Origin: Mycolicibacterium neoaurum | Lineage (GTDB): Bacteria; Actinomycetota; Actinomycetes; Mycobacteriales; Mycobacteriaceae | Reading direction: 5' to 3' | Assembly (NCBI RefSeq): GCF_036946495.1 | Contig: NZ_JAQIIX010000002.1 | Location: 2,418,001-2,482,000, forward strand | Length of the DNA: 64,000 nt | Part shown: positions 16,233 to 24,361 of the stretch, in pieces | Numbering within the stretch: the first letter of the stretch is position 1 | Layout: every line of letters starts with the position of its first letter | Made by a program: the position numbers and the translations under genes | The notes under the pieces: model-generated | Told to the model about the DNA's origin: nothing | The model's database searches: none | The model's input: the letters and a program-made list of their open reading frames with translations, nothing else

Positions 16233-18704
16233 TCAGGCGGGCGTTCCGAGCAGCGCGCGCAGCATCGACAGCATCTCCGAACGGGACTCCGCACCAAGCC
16301 GGCGACGGATGCGGGCGACGTGATGCTCGACGGTCTTGGCCGAGATGAACAACTGGCTGCCGATATCGCGGTAGGGCATACCGAGCAGAAGGAGTTCGGC
16401 CACCTCGCGCTCGCGGTCGGACAGCGTCGACGACGCCGTCGGGCGGGCCGGCGCGGAATCGGGTGACGCGGCCGGATCGGTGCCTGGCACTGGGCCGTCG
16501 GGTCTGTGGGCAAGATCACCGTCGGATTCGTCCGGGTCGGCCATGGTGATCTTGAGATCACGGGCCAGTTGCAGCATCAGCCCCGAGATCCGTGGATCCG
16601 GGGTCTGTAGTGCCGCCTGACTCGCCAGCCGCGTCGCATCCCAGGTGAGTCCGAACTGCGCCAGGCCGTTGGCGGCCGCGGTGACCTCATCGACATCGAC
16701 CTGATTGGCCAACACCCGAAGCCAGGTACGGCCCGCCGACGCGAGCGCACGGGCGAACGTGCTGCGCGGCGCCGCCGTCGTCAGCGCGTGCCCGTGTGGT
16801 GCCACGGCGTCGGGGGAGTTGGACAGGATGCCGGCATGCACGCCCGCCCAGTGCAACGGCACCGACCACAGCACCGGTTTGCCGAGGCGATCCAGCAGGT
16901 CGAACGCGGTGTCGACGTGATGCTGAACCTGGTCGACCAGGCGTAACCGGGCCGCCGCCACCCACAGCTCCCCGAGCGGCAGCAGAGAGTAGAGGTCCAG
17001 CGAGTACTCCGAGAGCACCTCCATGGCCGCATACCAGTGCTTCTGCACCCCGCCGCTGTCACCGTTGCGGCGCGCGATCGCGGTGCGCAATGCCGCCGCC
17101 CACAGCGCGTCGCGGCGATGCAATGTCGCACCGTCGGTCGCGGCGACCTCGGCGGCCGCCCCGGCCAACCGGCCGTCGAGCATCCGGGACCAACCCCAGA
17201 TCAGTCGATGCCGATGGGCGGTGAAGGGTTCGGGATGTGCGCGCGTCGCCCTGCCGATGACGCTGCGGGCACGCACGGCGTCGCCACCGTGCAACGCGGC
17301 GAGGGTGACCAGCGCGGACGGGCTGTCCGGGATGACGACCGATATCGGGTTGTCGGCCGTGACAGCTTGGCTCAACGTGGCGATCGCGGTCGGATACGGC
17401 GCCGTCAGCGACTCGAGTAGGCCCTCGGCGAGCCGGCGCGATGCCCGCGCGGTCGAGGTCGGCGGTCCGGCGTCCGGTATCTCCACAGCGGCACGCGCCG
17501 CCGAGATATCGCCGGAACCGATCGCCACCACCGCCGCCGCCGATCCGACGACGGCGTCGGGATATGGGCCCAGCCAGGCGAACACATCGGCAGCCTGTGC
17601 GGCGCCACCATCGTGGACGGCGACGCTGGCCGCGACCCGGACCGCGGCGGCGCGCTGGACCGGATCGGTCGCGGAGAGCAGTTCGTCGGCCAACCGCGCC
17701 GCGGCCGCGCAGTCCCCGGTGAGCGCGAGCGCGTCGGCGAGTTCGGCACTGAGCTCGGTCGAGCCGGCGTCGGCGGCCGCGCGGTACAACCGGGCCGCCT
17801 GCGCCGATTGGTTGCGGTGGACTGCGGCCAGGTCCGCCAGCGCCGCAGCCAATTGCGGATCTCGCAGCCCGTGCTCGGCCATGGCGAGAGCCAGATCGAC
17901 TGTCAGCGTGGACAGCTGGACCTGGGTGCGCAGCAATGACAGTTCGAGGTCGTGATGGCGAGCGGCGCCGACGATCTCGGCGGCCGCGCGATGCACGGTG
18001 CTGACGAAACCACGGTGCCTGCCGGCGGCGAGCAGACCGCCGGCGTGCGCCTCGTCGACCAACTGCCGGGCCGGATCGATGTCCAGGCCCAGCGCCGCGG
18101 CGATGTCATCGGCCCCCAGGCCGGACGTCAGCGAGCACAGCAGCAGGGTGTCCAGGACCGGTTGTGGCAGCTGGCGTAGCCGTTCCAGCAACGCGAAACG
18201 GGCCGAATCGGCCGGCGCGCGGTGCGGGGCGGACACCGCCGCGCTCACCAGGAACGGCAGACCGGCGGTCGCGGCCTGCACCGCCGCGACGAACCCCGGG
18301 TCGGGCGCGGCGCCGGTCCGTTCGGCCGCGATGCGGTGGATCTCGGCTCCTGACCACGGGCCGAGCGCGACCGGGGGTCCCTCTCTGGTGAAGGCAATGC
18401 TCAAGGCGCGCAGGGAATCCCGGTGGGTCGACAGCTCACAGGCCACCACGACGGTGCGATCGGTGTCGGCCGCGAGCTCGGTCAACACGGCCAGCTGGCC
18501 GTCGTCGAGGAGGTGTGCATCGTCGATGATCACGGCGCCGGAAACGGCTTCCCTGGCCTGCGGGACCCGGCTCAGCACGGGAACCCCGGCACTGCGCAGC
18601 GCGGTGCGCACCGTGCCGAGCAACGTCGTCTTACCGGTGCCGATCCCGCCGGTGACCAGCATCCGAACCGGATCGGCCGGTGCCTGCAGCAGCGCCGGGA
18701 TCAC
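16233..18704 (-). CDS. iniR: LuxR/MalT-type ATPase regulator of the ini genes
   Basis: An 823-residue STAND-type regulator. Walker A is TGGIGTGKTTL near residue 19, Walker B is AVIIDDAHLL near residue 56, a long Ala/Leu helical-repeat sensor region follows, and a LuxR helix-turn-helix closes the protein: LSDREREVAELLLLGMPYRDIG, then SAKTVEHHVARIRRRL. It matches M. tuberculosis Rv0339c, reported as the iniBAC activator IniR, a MalT relative. GTG 18704 begins 7 bp after the stop of the Hsp70-like gene, so the two are translationally coupled. The CCCCTAAT-type repeats in front of the two ini transcripts are its likely targets. The signal that activates it is inferred to be a cell-wall stress product. 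Confidence 0.88.
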   Translation of the reverse strand: MIPALLQAPADPVRMLVTGGIGTGKTTLLGTVRTALRSAGVPVLSRVPQAREAVSGAVIIDDAHLLDDGQLAVLTELAADTDRTVVVACELSTHRDSLRALSIAFTREGPPVALGPWSGAEIHRIAAERTGAAPDPGFVAAVQAATAGLPFLVSAAVSAPHRAPADSARFALLERLRQLPQPVLDTLLLCSLTSGLGADDIAAALGLDIDPARQLVDEAHAGGLLAAGRHRGFVSTVHRAAAEIVGAARHHDLELSLLRTQVQLSTLTVDLALAMAEHGLRDPQLAAALADLAAVHRNQSAQAARLYRAAADAGSTELSAELADALALTGDCAAAARLADELLSATDPVQRAAAVRVAASVAVHDGGAAQAADVFAWLGPYPDAVVGSAAAVVAIGSGDISAARAAVEIPDAGPPTSTARASRRLAEGLLESLTAPYPTAIATLSQAVTADNPISVVIPDSPSALVTLAALHGGDAVRARSVIGRATRAHPEPFTAHRHRLIWGWSRMLDGRLAGAAAEVAATDGATLHRRDALWAAALRTAIARRNGDSGGVQKHWYAAMEVLSEYSLDLYSLLPLGELWVAAARLRLVDQVQHHVDTAFDLLDRLGKPVLWSVPLHWAGVHAGILSNSPDAVAPHGHALTTAAPRSTFARALASAGRTWLRVLANQVDVDEVTAAANGLAQFGLTWDATRLASQAALQTPDPRISGLMLQLARDLKITMADPDESDGDLAHRPDGPVPGTDPAASPDSAPARPTASSTLSDREREVAELLLLGMPYRDIGSQLFISAKTVEHHVARIRRRLGAESRSEMLSMLRALLGTPA

Positions 18705-18711
18705 GGTCGGA

Positions 18712-20502
18712 CTAGGCGGCGCCGTCTATGACGGGATCCACCGGCTCGGGCGCCGGCTCGGGCGCCGGTTCGGGGGCCGGGGCCGCTGTGGTGGTGACGA
18801 CCGGCTGCGTGGTGGTCACCGGCGGCTGGGTGGTGGTCACCGGTGGAGTCGTCGTCGTGGGCGGCGTCGTGGTGGTCGTGGTCGTCGTCGTGGTGGTCGT
18901 CGTTGTCGTGGTGGTGGTCGTGGTGGTCGTCGACGACGTGGTGGACGGCGTCGTCGTCGTGGTGCTGCTGGACGGGGGCGGCGGTGGCGGCGGGATCTCC
19001 GAGGTGGTGACGACGCCGTTCTCACCGGTGACGGTGACCGTTTGGGTGGTCTGCACCGGCTCGGTCGAGAAGCTGGTCGCGGTTTCGGTGACCGGACCGC
19101 TGGGGCCGCTGTTGCCGGTCAGCGTGACCGCCAGCCCGCCGACGGCCAGCAGTGCCGCGGCGGCCGCGGCGCCGAACAGCAGCGGTGGCCGCTTGTACCA
19201 AGGCAGTGGGGCCGGTTCGGCGGGGTAGTCGTCCTCACCGGTGGCGAACTCGAGCTGCGGGCGGGCATCGGTAGGGCTTGGCGTGTAACCGGTTTGATAA
19301 TCCGGCCCCTGATACGGCACGGGCTCACCGGTGGGGGCGTCCTCGTCTTGGGACCAGGCCAACCCACCCGACGGTCCCTCCTCGGCCGGGGGCGCGGCGC
19401 CGGCCCAACCCATCGTCGGCGCCATCCCGGTCGGTGCCGAATCCGGCGATGCCGCCGGGGCCAGCCCGGTCGCCGCACCGGCCTCCGACGCCAGGTCGGC
19501 CACCAGTGCCGCACCCGCGGCCACGCCGGCGGCGGCCAGCGGCGCGGTGCTCACCGGGGCCTGCAGACGTTCGGAAAGCCGCTGCGTGACAAGCGGAATG
19601 GCCGCACCGCCACCGACGGTCGCGACCGCTGAGATGTCACCGGGGCCGATGTTGTTGTGCTGCAACAGCTCGTCGATGGCGCCGAGCAGGCCGTTGAGCG
19701 GGGCTTCGATGAGCTGCTCGAGCTCGGATCGGGTGACCCGGACCTCGGAGCTGAATCCGGGCAGTTCGGCCGGGATCGCGGTCGCCGTTTCGGCGGACAG
19801 CCGCTCCTTGGCGCGGCGGCATTCGTCGCGCAACCGGCCCAGCGATCCCACGGCCGCGGTTCCGGCCGGGTCCGCCGCGCCGGCGTCGGCGATTCCGTTG
19901 ATGACGTGATTGAGCAGTGCCTGGTCGATCTGATCGCCGGAGAACTCCGGGTAGCGCAGCGTCGCGCCGATCGGGGCGAGCTGGGCGCCGGCGTCGGCCA
20001 GCGTCACGCTGGTGCCGCTGCCACCGAGATCTACGAGGGCGACAACGCCGGAGGACGGCAGATTGCCGGAGGTGCGCAGACCGGCAAGTGCGGCAATGGA
20101 ATCCGGCACCAGTGCGGCATTGGCCAGGCCCGGCTTGCTGCGCAACGCCCCCTGCAGAGCGGCCACCACATTGCCGGACCAGTGGGCAGGGACCGCGATG
20201 GTGATCGGATTGCCGCCGCCGACCGTGTGGGCCATCGCGTCGAGTGCCTCGGCGAGCACCTGTTCGCCCCGGTGCGAGGAGCCGTCGGAAGCGACCAGCG
20301 GAACCGGGTCGCCGACCCGGTCGACGAACCCGCCGAGCACCAGGCCCTGGCCGCTCAGGTTCGGGTTTTCGCTCGGGACGCCCACCTCGGGGGCCCGGTC
20401 GGTGAACACGGTCAGCACGGACCGTCGGGTGACCGGCGCCCGACCCGCGCGGGCCGCCACCAAATTGGTCGCCCCGACGGACAATCCCAGCGAGTCGCTC
20501 AT
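18712..20502 (-). CDS. Membrane-anchored Hsp70-like protein with Thr/Pro tail
   Basis: A 596-residue protein resembling M. tuberculosis Rv0312. Residues 1-330 form an Hsp70/actin-type ATPase: LGLSVGATNLVAAR (phosphate 1), VALVDLGGSGTSVTLAD (phosphate 2), AVATVGGGAAIPLV (adenosine). There is no substrate-binding domain. An acidic Pro-rich linker leads to a membrane helix near residues 445-465 (LLFGAAAAAALLAVGGLAV). Beyond it is an extracytoplasmic tail with Ser/Thr and an almost pure Thr run, then Pro/Glu repeats (APEPAPEPAPEP). It may sense or act at the membrane; ATP binding is inferred from the fold, not shown. It precedes the LuxR regulator by 7 bp in one transcript, which suggests joint function in the ini response. 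Confidence 0.87.
   Translation of the reverse strand: MSDSLGLSVGATNLVAARAGRAPVTRRSVLTVFTDRAPEVGVPSENPNLSGQGLVLGGFVDRVGDPVPLVASDGSSHRGEQVLAEALDAMAHTVGGGNPITIAVPAHWSGNVVAALQGALRSKPGLANAALVPDSIAALAGLRTSGNLPSSGVVALVDLGGSGTSVTLADAGAQLAPIGATLRYPEFSGDQIDQALLNHVINGIADAGAADPAGTAAVGSLGRLRDECRRAKERLSAETATAIPAELPGFSSEVRVTRSELEQLIEAPLNGLLGAIDELLQHNNIGPGDISAVATVGGGAAIPLVTQRLSERLQAPVSTAPLAAAGVAAGAALVADLASEAGAATGLAPAASPDSAPTGMAPTMGWAGAAPPAEEGPSGGLAWSQDEDAPTGEPVPYQGPDYQTGYTPSPTDARPQLEFATGEDDYPAEPAPLPWYKRPPLLFGAAAAAALLAVGGLAVTLTGNSGPSGPVTETATSFSTEPVQTTQTVTVTGENGVVTTSEIPPPPPPPSSSTTTTTPSTTSSTTTTTTTTTTTTTTTTTTTTTTPPTTTTPPVTTTQPPVTTTQPVVTTTAAPAPEPAPEPAPEPVDPVIDGAA
18781..19010 (-). repeat. Threonine-codon microsatellite
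   Basis: On the minus strand an ACC/ACG/ACA-rich tract encodes more than 20 near-consecutive Thr plus flanking Thr/Pro triplets in the tail of the Hsp70-like gene. Such triplet tracts can change length by slippage in frame, so the tail length may vary between strains. The Val-rich open frame on the opposite strand is its shadow. Confidence 0.8.
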
Positions 20503-20578
20503 GGAGCGGCCCCTCCCTTGTCTTTGCTCATCAGTCCTGCCACACCTTATCGGCTGGGATCCCGCCGAAGCGGTAATC

Positions 20579-20675
20579 CCCCTAACGTGTCGAAACCCCT
20601 AATGGGCGATCCCCTAATGGGCGATGTCGGCGGGTGGGTTCAACACCGATCTCGTGGACCGCCGTCGTGGATAAC
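20579..20675 (+). promoter_or_regulatory. ini-type promoter before the IniB-domain gene
   Basis: CCCCTAA occurs at 20579, 20596 and 20611; the last two lie in exact tandem 15-bp repeats (CCCCTAATGGGCGAT). A TCAAC box at 20640 and a GATAAC -10-like box at 20670-20675 follow. The TCAAC-to-ATAAC distance is 31 bp, the same as before iniB. There is no good -35, as expected for an activator-dependent promoter. The bases between 20503 and 20722 hold no gene. Confidence 0.65.
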
Positions 20676-20722
20676 ATCGGTGCACGAGCGTCAGATGTAA
20701 CGGACTTCAGGGACGGGGATTC

Positions 20723-21205
20723 ATGAGTAACTCGCTGCTCGACTTCGTGATGGCGGTGGTGCGTGACCCCGATGTCGCGGCCAGCTACGCCGCCGACCCC
20801 ACCCAGGCGATCGCCGATGCCGGGCTGACCGACGTCACGATCGCCGATGTGAACCAGCTGATTCCGGTGGTCAGCGAGACCGTGGCTCCCGCCGCGGACG
20901 CCAACGTCTGGGCCACGGGTGCGGCGACCGCGGCGTTCGACGCCTTCGGGATCGACGATGCGGTCCCCACAACGGTCGATGACCTGCACCATCTCGATAT
21001 TCCCTCCGTGGTCGACACGGCGCCGGAGATCCACGATGCCGGTTCCACCCTCGACGACGTGTTCGCAAGTCAGGATCTTCCGGTGAGTCCGGTGATCGTC
21101 GACGAGCCGGTCGCCGATCCGGTGTTCGAACCGATCGACACCGACTGGTCGGTGCCCGAGCAGTCCGTCGATCCCGAGCATCACGACTTTCACAGCTTCG
21201 ACTGA
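20723..21205 (+). CDS. IniB N-terminal-domain protein (Rv0340-like)
   Basis: A 160-residue acidic protein. The first 50 residues (MSNSLLDFVMAVVRDPDVAASYAADPTQAIADAGL) match the N-terminal domain of IniB at 21453, including the DP-x-AIxDAGL pattern. The rest is Asp/Val/Pro-rich without repeats, ending HHDFHSFD. No signal peptide or membrane helix is present. It corresponds to M. tuberculosis Rv0340, upstream of iniB. It has its own ini-type promoter and is followed by a strong terminator, so it forms a separate transcript that should respond with iniBAC. The function is unknown. Confidence 0.85.
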   Translation: MSNSLLDFVMAVVRDPDVAASYAADPTQAIADAGLTDVTIADVNQLIPVVSETVAPAADANVWATGAATAAFDAFGIDDAVPTTVDDLHHLDIPSVVDTAPEIHDAGSTLDDVFASQDLPVSPVIVDEPVADPVFEPIDTDWSVPEQSVDPEHHDFHSFD

Positions 21206-21218
21206 TCCGTAGAGGACG

Positions 21219-21253
21219 AGCCCGCCCACAGCCACTGTGGGCGGGCTTTTTCT
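21219..21253 (+). terminator. Strong intrinsic terminator
   Basis: A perfect 13-bp stem, AGCCCGCCCACAG (21219-21231) with CTGTGGGCGGGCT (21235-21247), a 3-base loop and a T run at 21247-21251. It begins 14 bp after the IniB-domain gene, separating it from the iniB promoter. Confidence 0.93.
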
Positions 21254-21280
21254 TGTGCAGATGCCGATCCCCGGAGGTAT

Positions 21281-21378
21281 CCCCTAATCCCCTAATGGGG
21301 GCGTCCCCTAGACCCCTGTACGGGGTTCATGGGGGAGGGGAATCAACCCCGTTTCCGGGGCGTCGGCGGGTCCATAAC
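21281..21378 (+). promoter_or_regulatory. iniB promoter with 8-bp phased repeats
   Basis: CCCCTAAT at 21281 and 21289, CCCCTA at 21305 and CCCCTG at 21313 fall on an 8-bp phase, together with GGGG complements (21297-21301, 21322-21325). TCAAC at 21343 and CATAAC at 21373-21378 follow with the same 31-bp spacing as the upstream ini-type promoter. Likely binding site of the LuxR/MalT-type regulator. Confidence 0.7.
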
Positions 21379-21452
21379 GTTGTCTTCAGTTCGCCGGACC
21401 ATCCAGCGACAGGAACAAAGCCTCCTGAGCCAAGATCGAGAAAGGCACCGAA

Positions 21453-22424
21453 ATGACCACCATCATCGACTACATCCTCGACCTGTTCCGCAGCCCCGAC
21501 GTGGCCGGCGCCTTCATCGCCGACCCGGAGCAGGCGCTGCGCGATGCCGGTCTGCCCAACGTCACCGCGGCCCAGCTGCATGCCGTCGCCGCCACCGCCG
21601 CCCCGGCCGGTGTCGCCCTCGGGGGCGGGGACCCCATCCTCGGCCTGCAGCGCGCGGTTGCCGATCACCACAGCCTGGCCAACTCGTTCGCCCCGGTGTA
21701 CGCCCCGCAGCGCACCTTCGCCCCGGAGACCGATATCGCCAGCCACAACCGCACCAACGCCGAATTCCTCAGCCCGGACCAGAGCTCGGGGGCCAACTCT
21801 CAGGTCGGCGGCTTCAACCTGGGCTTCGGCGACATCACCTTCGGCAACAAGACCGCCAACACCGCCACCGACGGCGGCGTCGTGGTCGACGGCAACAACG
21901 CGGGCACCGTCACCACCGGCAACGGCAACGTGGTGGGCGACGAGAACGTCACCGGCAAGGACATCGTGGTCGGCGACGACAACATCACCGGTCACCACAA
22001 TGTGGTCGGCGACGAGAACGTCACCGACAACTCCGAGGTCGACGTCAAGACCGGTAACCACTCCCCGGTCATCGTGGGCAGCGAGAACGAGGTGCATGAC
22101 AACTCGCAGATGGCCGGCGACGACATCATCTCCGGCAACAAGGGCCCGGTGCTCAACGATGTCGACACCAGCGGTGGGCACGGTGGCGGCGCGGTGGCCG
22201 GTGGCGGTCTGCTCGGCGGCGGCAGCGCCGCCGGCGGTGACGGCGGCAGCGGTGGCGGCATCACGATCGTCGACAACTCCGGTGTCCTCGACAACAGTGC
22301 CGACCACACCCTGGTCGACAATTCCGAGCACACCTCGGTCGACAGCTCGGTCGACAACTCGGTGGGCATCCACACCAACATGGACACCCACGTCGAGACC
22401 AACGTCGACGCCGGACTGTTCTGA
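21453..22424 (+). CDS. iniB: IniB, isoniazid-induced-type repeat protein
   Basis: A 323-residue acidic, Gly/Asn-rich protein, first gene of iniBAC, an operon known in M. tuberculosis to be induced by isoniazid and ethambutol. The N-terminal 50 residues form the IniB domain (MTTIIDYILDLFRSPDVAGAF). From about residue 160 there are three near-exact 12-residue repeats, VVGDENVTGKDI type, encoded at 21930-22037, within a wider region of period-like Asn/Gly/Val sequence that looks like a beta-solenoid. A Gly-rich stretch and Asp/Asn/Ser-Val repeats (VDSSVDNSVG) end it. No classical signal peptide is seen. Its mechanism is unknown; it may act as a scaffold at the envelope for IniA and IniC. Confidence 0.92.
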   Translation: MTTIIDYILDLFRSPDVAGAFIADPEQALRDAGLPNVTAAQLHAVAATAAPAGVALGGGDPILGLQRAVADHHSLANSFAPVYAPQRTFAPETDIASHNRTNAEFLSPDQSSGANSQVGGFNLGFGDITFGNKTANTATDGGVVVDGNNAGTVTTGNGNVVGDENVTGKDIVVGDDNITGHHNVVGDENVTDNSEVDVKTGNHSPVIVGSENEVHDNSQMAGDDIISGNKGPVLNDVDTSGGHGGGAVAGGGLLGGGSAAGGDGGSGGGITIVDNSGVLDNSADHTLVDNSEHTSVDSSVDNSVGIHTNMDTHVETNVDAGLF

Positions 22425-22440
22425 ACGAACCCTCCACCGA

Positions 22441-22476
22441 GAACTGGCGGGGACCGCTTCTGGTCCCCGCCAGTTC
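22441..22476 (+). terminator. Perfect 15-bp hairpin between iniB and iniA
   Basis: GAACTGGCGGGGACC (22441-22455) and its exact complement (22462-22476) with a 6-base loop. No T run follows, so it may be a partial terminator, an RNA-stabilising hairpin for iniB, or a processing site. It lies 35 bp before the iniA start. Confidence 0.7.
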
Positions 22477-22511
22477 GCACGCCTACCGTTGACGCCCAGG
22501 AGGAAACCCGG

Positions 22512-24341
22512 ATGACGACGAACGCGCCGACGAGCTCAGATCCTCGCAAGACGAAGGTCATCATCGAGCTCATCGACCACACCACCAGAATTGCCGAGCT
22601 CTACGAGCGCACTGATCTGGTGGCACGGCTGCGCGTCGCCAAGGACAAGATCGCCGATCCGCACATCCGGGTCGTCATTGCCGGGCAACTCAAGCAGGGT
22701 AAGAGCCAGCTGCTGAACTCCTTGCTCAATCTGCCGGTCGCCCGCGTCGGTGACGACGAGAGCACCGTCGTGGCGACCGTTGTCTCCTACGCCGAGGAAC
22801 CGTCGGCTCGACTGGTCCTCGCGGGACCGGCCGGGCTGGAATACGCGCCCATCGAGATGGCCGACCTCAAGAAGGACCTGCGGCGCTTGCCGGTCGCACT
22901 GGGCCGGGAGGTGCTGCGCGCGGAGGTGGGCGCACCCGCGCCGATGCTCAAGAACGGCCTCACCTTCATCGACACCCCCGGCGTGGGCGGGCATGGGCAG
23001 CCGCACCTTTCGGCGACGCTGGGCCTGCTGCCCGATGCCGACGCGGTGTTGATGGTCAGTGACACCAGCCAAGAGTTCACCGAACCGGAGCTGACGTTCA
23101 TCCGGCAGGCCGTCGAGATCTGCCCGGTGGCCGCCGTCATCGCCACCAAGACCGATCTGTACCCGTACTGGCGCGATATCGTCGGCGTCGACACCACCCA
23201 CCTGGGCCGCGCCGGCGTCCAGATCCCGGTGATCCCGGCAAGTTCGGTGCTGCGCGGGCATGCCATCAGCCTCAATGACAAGGAACTCAACGCCGAGTCG
23301 AACTTCCCGGCCATCATCTCGTTCCTCTCCGAGAAGGTGATGTCACGTGAGACCGACCGGATCCGCGATCATGTGGTCACCGAAATACGGGCCGCCGCAG
23401 AACATCTGCGGCTCTCGATCGATGCCGAACTGGCCGCGCTGGACGACCCGGCCACCCGCGAGAAGCTCACCGCCGAACTGGAACGTCGCAAGCAGGAAGC
23501 CCAGGATGCCCTCCAACAGACCGCATTGTGGCAGCAGAGGCTCAACGACGGTATCGCCGACCTGACCGCCGATATCGACCACGATCTGCGAAACCGATTC
23601 CGCCACATCACCGCTCACACCGAGAAGGTCATCGACGGCTGCGACCCGACCCTGCACTGGGCCGAGGTCGGTGCCGAGCTGGAGGATGCCGTCGCCACGG
23701 CCGTCGGTGACAACTTCGTCTGGGCCTACCAGCGCGCCGACGCCCTGGCCGCCGAGGTGGCCAGGCTCTTCATGGAGGCCGGCCTTGACGCCGTCGAACT
23801 ACCCCAGGTCAGCGCCCGCGATATGGGCGCCGGGTTCGGTGAGTTCAAATCGCTGGCACGCCTTGAGTCCAAACCGATCAAAGCGGGCCACAAGGTGGTC
23901 ACCGGTATGCGCGGCTCCTATGGCGGCATCCTGATGTTCGGCATGCTGACCTCGTTCGCCGGCCTCGGCATGTTCAACCCGCTGTCACTGGGTGCGGGAT
24001 TCTTGTTGGGCCGCAAGGCCTACAAGGAGGACATGGAGAACCGGATGCTGCGGGTGCGCAATGAAGCCAAGACCAATGTGCGCCGCTTCGTCGACGATGT
24101 CTCCTTCGTGGTGAACAAGGAGTCCCGGGACCGCTTGCGCGCCATCCAGCGTCAGCTGCGCGATCATTACCGCAGCATCGCCGACCAGACCAGTCGGTCA
24201 CTCAACGAGTCGCTGCAGGCCGCCCTGTCCTCGGCCAAACTCCAGGAGGCCGAGCGCGACACCAGGATCAGGGAACTGCGCCGTCAGCTCGACATCCTGC
24301 GTCAGGTGATCGAGAACACCGACAAGTTGGTGGGCGGGTAG
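22512..24341 (+). CDS. iniA: IniA, dynamin-like GTPase
   Basis: A 609-residue bacterial dynamin-like protein. The M. tuberculosis-type IniA is known to bind membranes and to be needed for efflux-linked drug tolerance. GTPase motifs: G1 GQLKQGKS at residues 58-65, switch Thr in DDESTVVATV, G3 DTPG at 154-157, G4 TKTD at 212-215. A long helical stalk with charged coiled coils follows. A hydrophobic hairpin near residues 468-500 (GGILMFGMLTSFAGLGMFNPLSLGAGFLLG) is the membrane paddle. The C-terminal helices (RIRELRRQLDILRQVIENTDKL) complete the stalk. It starts 87 bp after iniB and precedes iniC by 20 bp; IniC is a probable partner. Confidence 0.96.
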   Translation: MTTNAPTSSDPRKTKVIIELIDHTTRIAELYERTDLVARLRVAKDKIADPHIRVVIAGQLKQGKSQLLNSLLNLPVARVGDDESTVVATVVSYAEEPSARLVLAGPAGLEYAPIEMADLKKDLRRLPVALGREVLRAEVGAPAPMLKNGLTFIDTPGVGGHGQPHLSATLGLLPDADAVLMVSDTSQEFTEPELTFIRQAVEICPVAAVIATKTDLYPYWRDIVGVDTTHLGRAGVQIPVIPASSVLRGHAISLNDKELNAESNFPAIISFLSEKVMSRETDRIRDHVVTEIRAAAEHLRLSIDAELAALDDPATREKLTAELERRKQEAQDALQQTALWQQRLNDGIADLTADIDHDLRNRFRHITAHTEKVIDGCDPTLHWAEVGAELEDAVATAVGDNFVWAYQRADALAAEVARLFMEAGLDAVELPQVSARDMGAGFGEFKSLARLESKPIKAGHKVVTGMRGSYGGILMFGMLTSFAGLGMFNPLSLGAGFLLGRKAYKEDMENRMLRVRNEAKTNVRRFVDDVSFVVNKESRDRLRAIQRQLRDHYRSIADQTSRSLNESLQAALSSAKLQEAERDTRIRELRRQLDILRQVIENTDKLVGG

Positions 24342-24361
24342 TCACTAAGCTTGTCCGGGTC

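Noticed and set aside
18728..19228. Open frame with a long Val run on the plus strand
   Set aside because: It is the antisense of the Thr-codon tract in the Hsp70-like gene. It has no known domain and no ribosome site.
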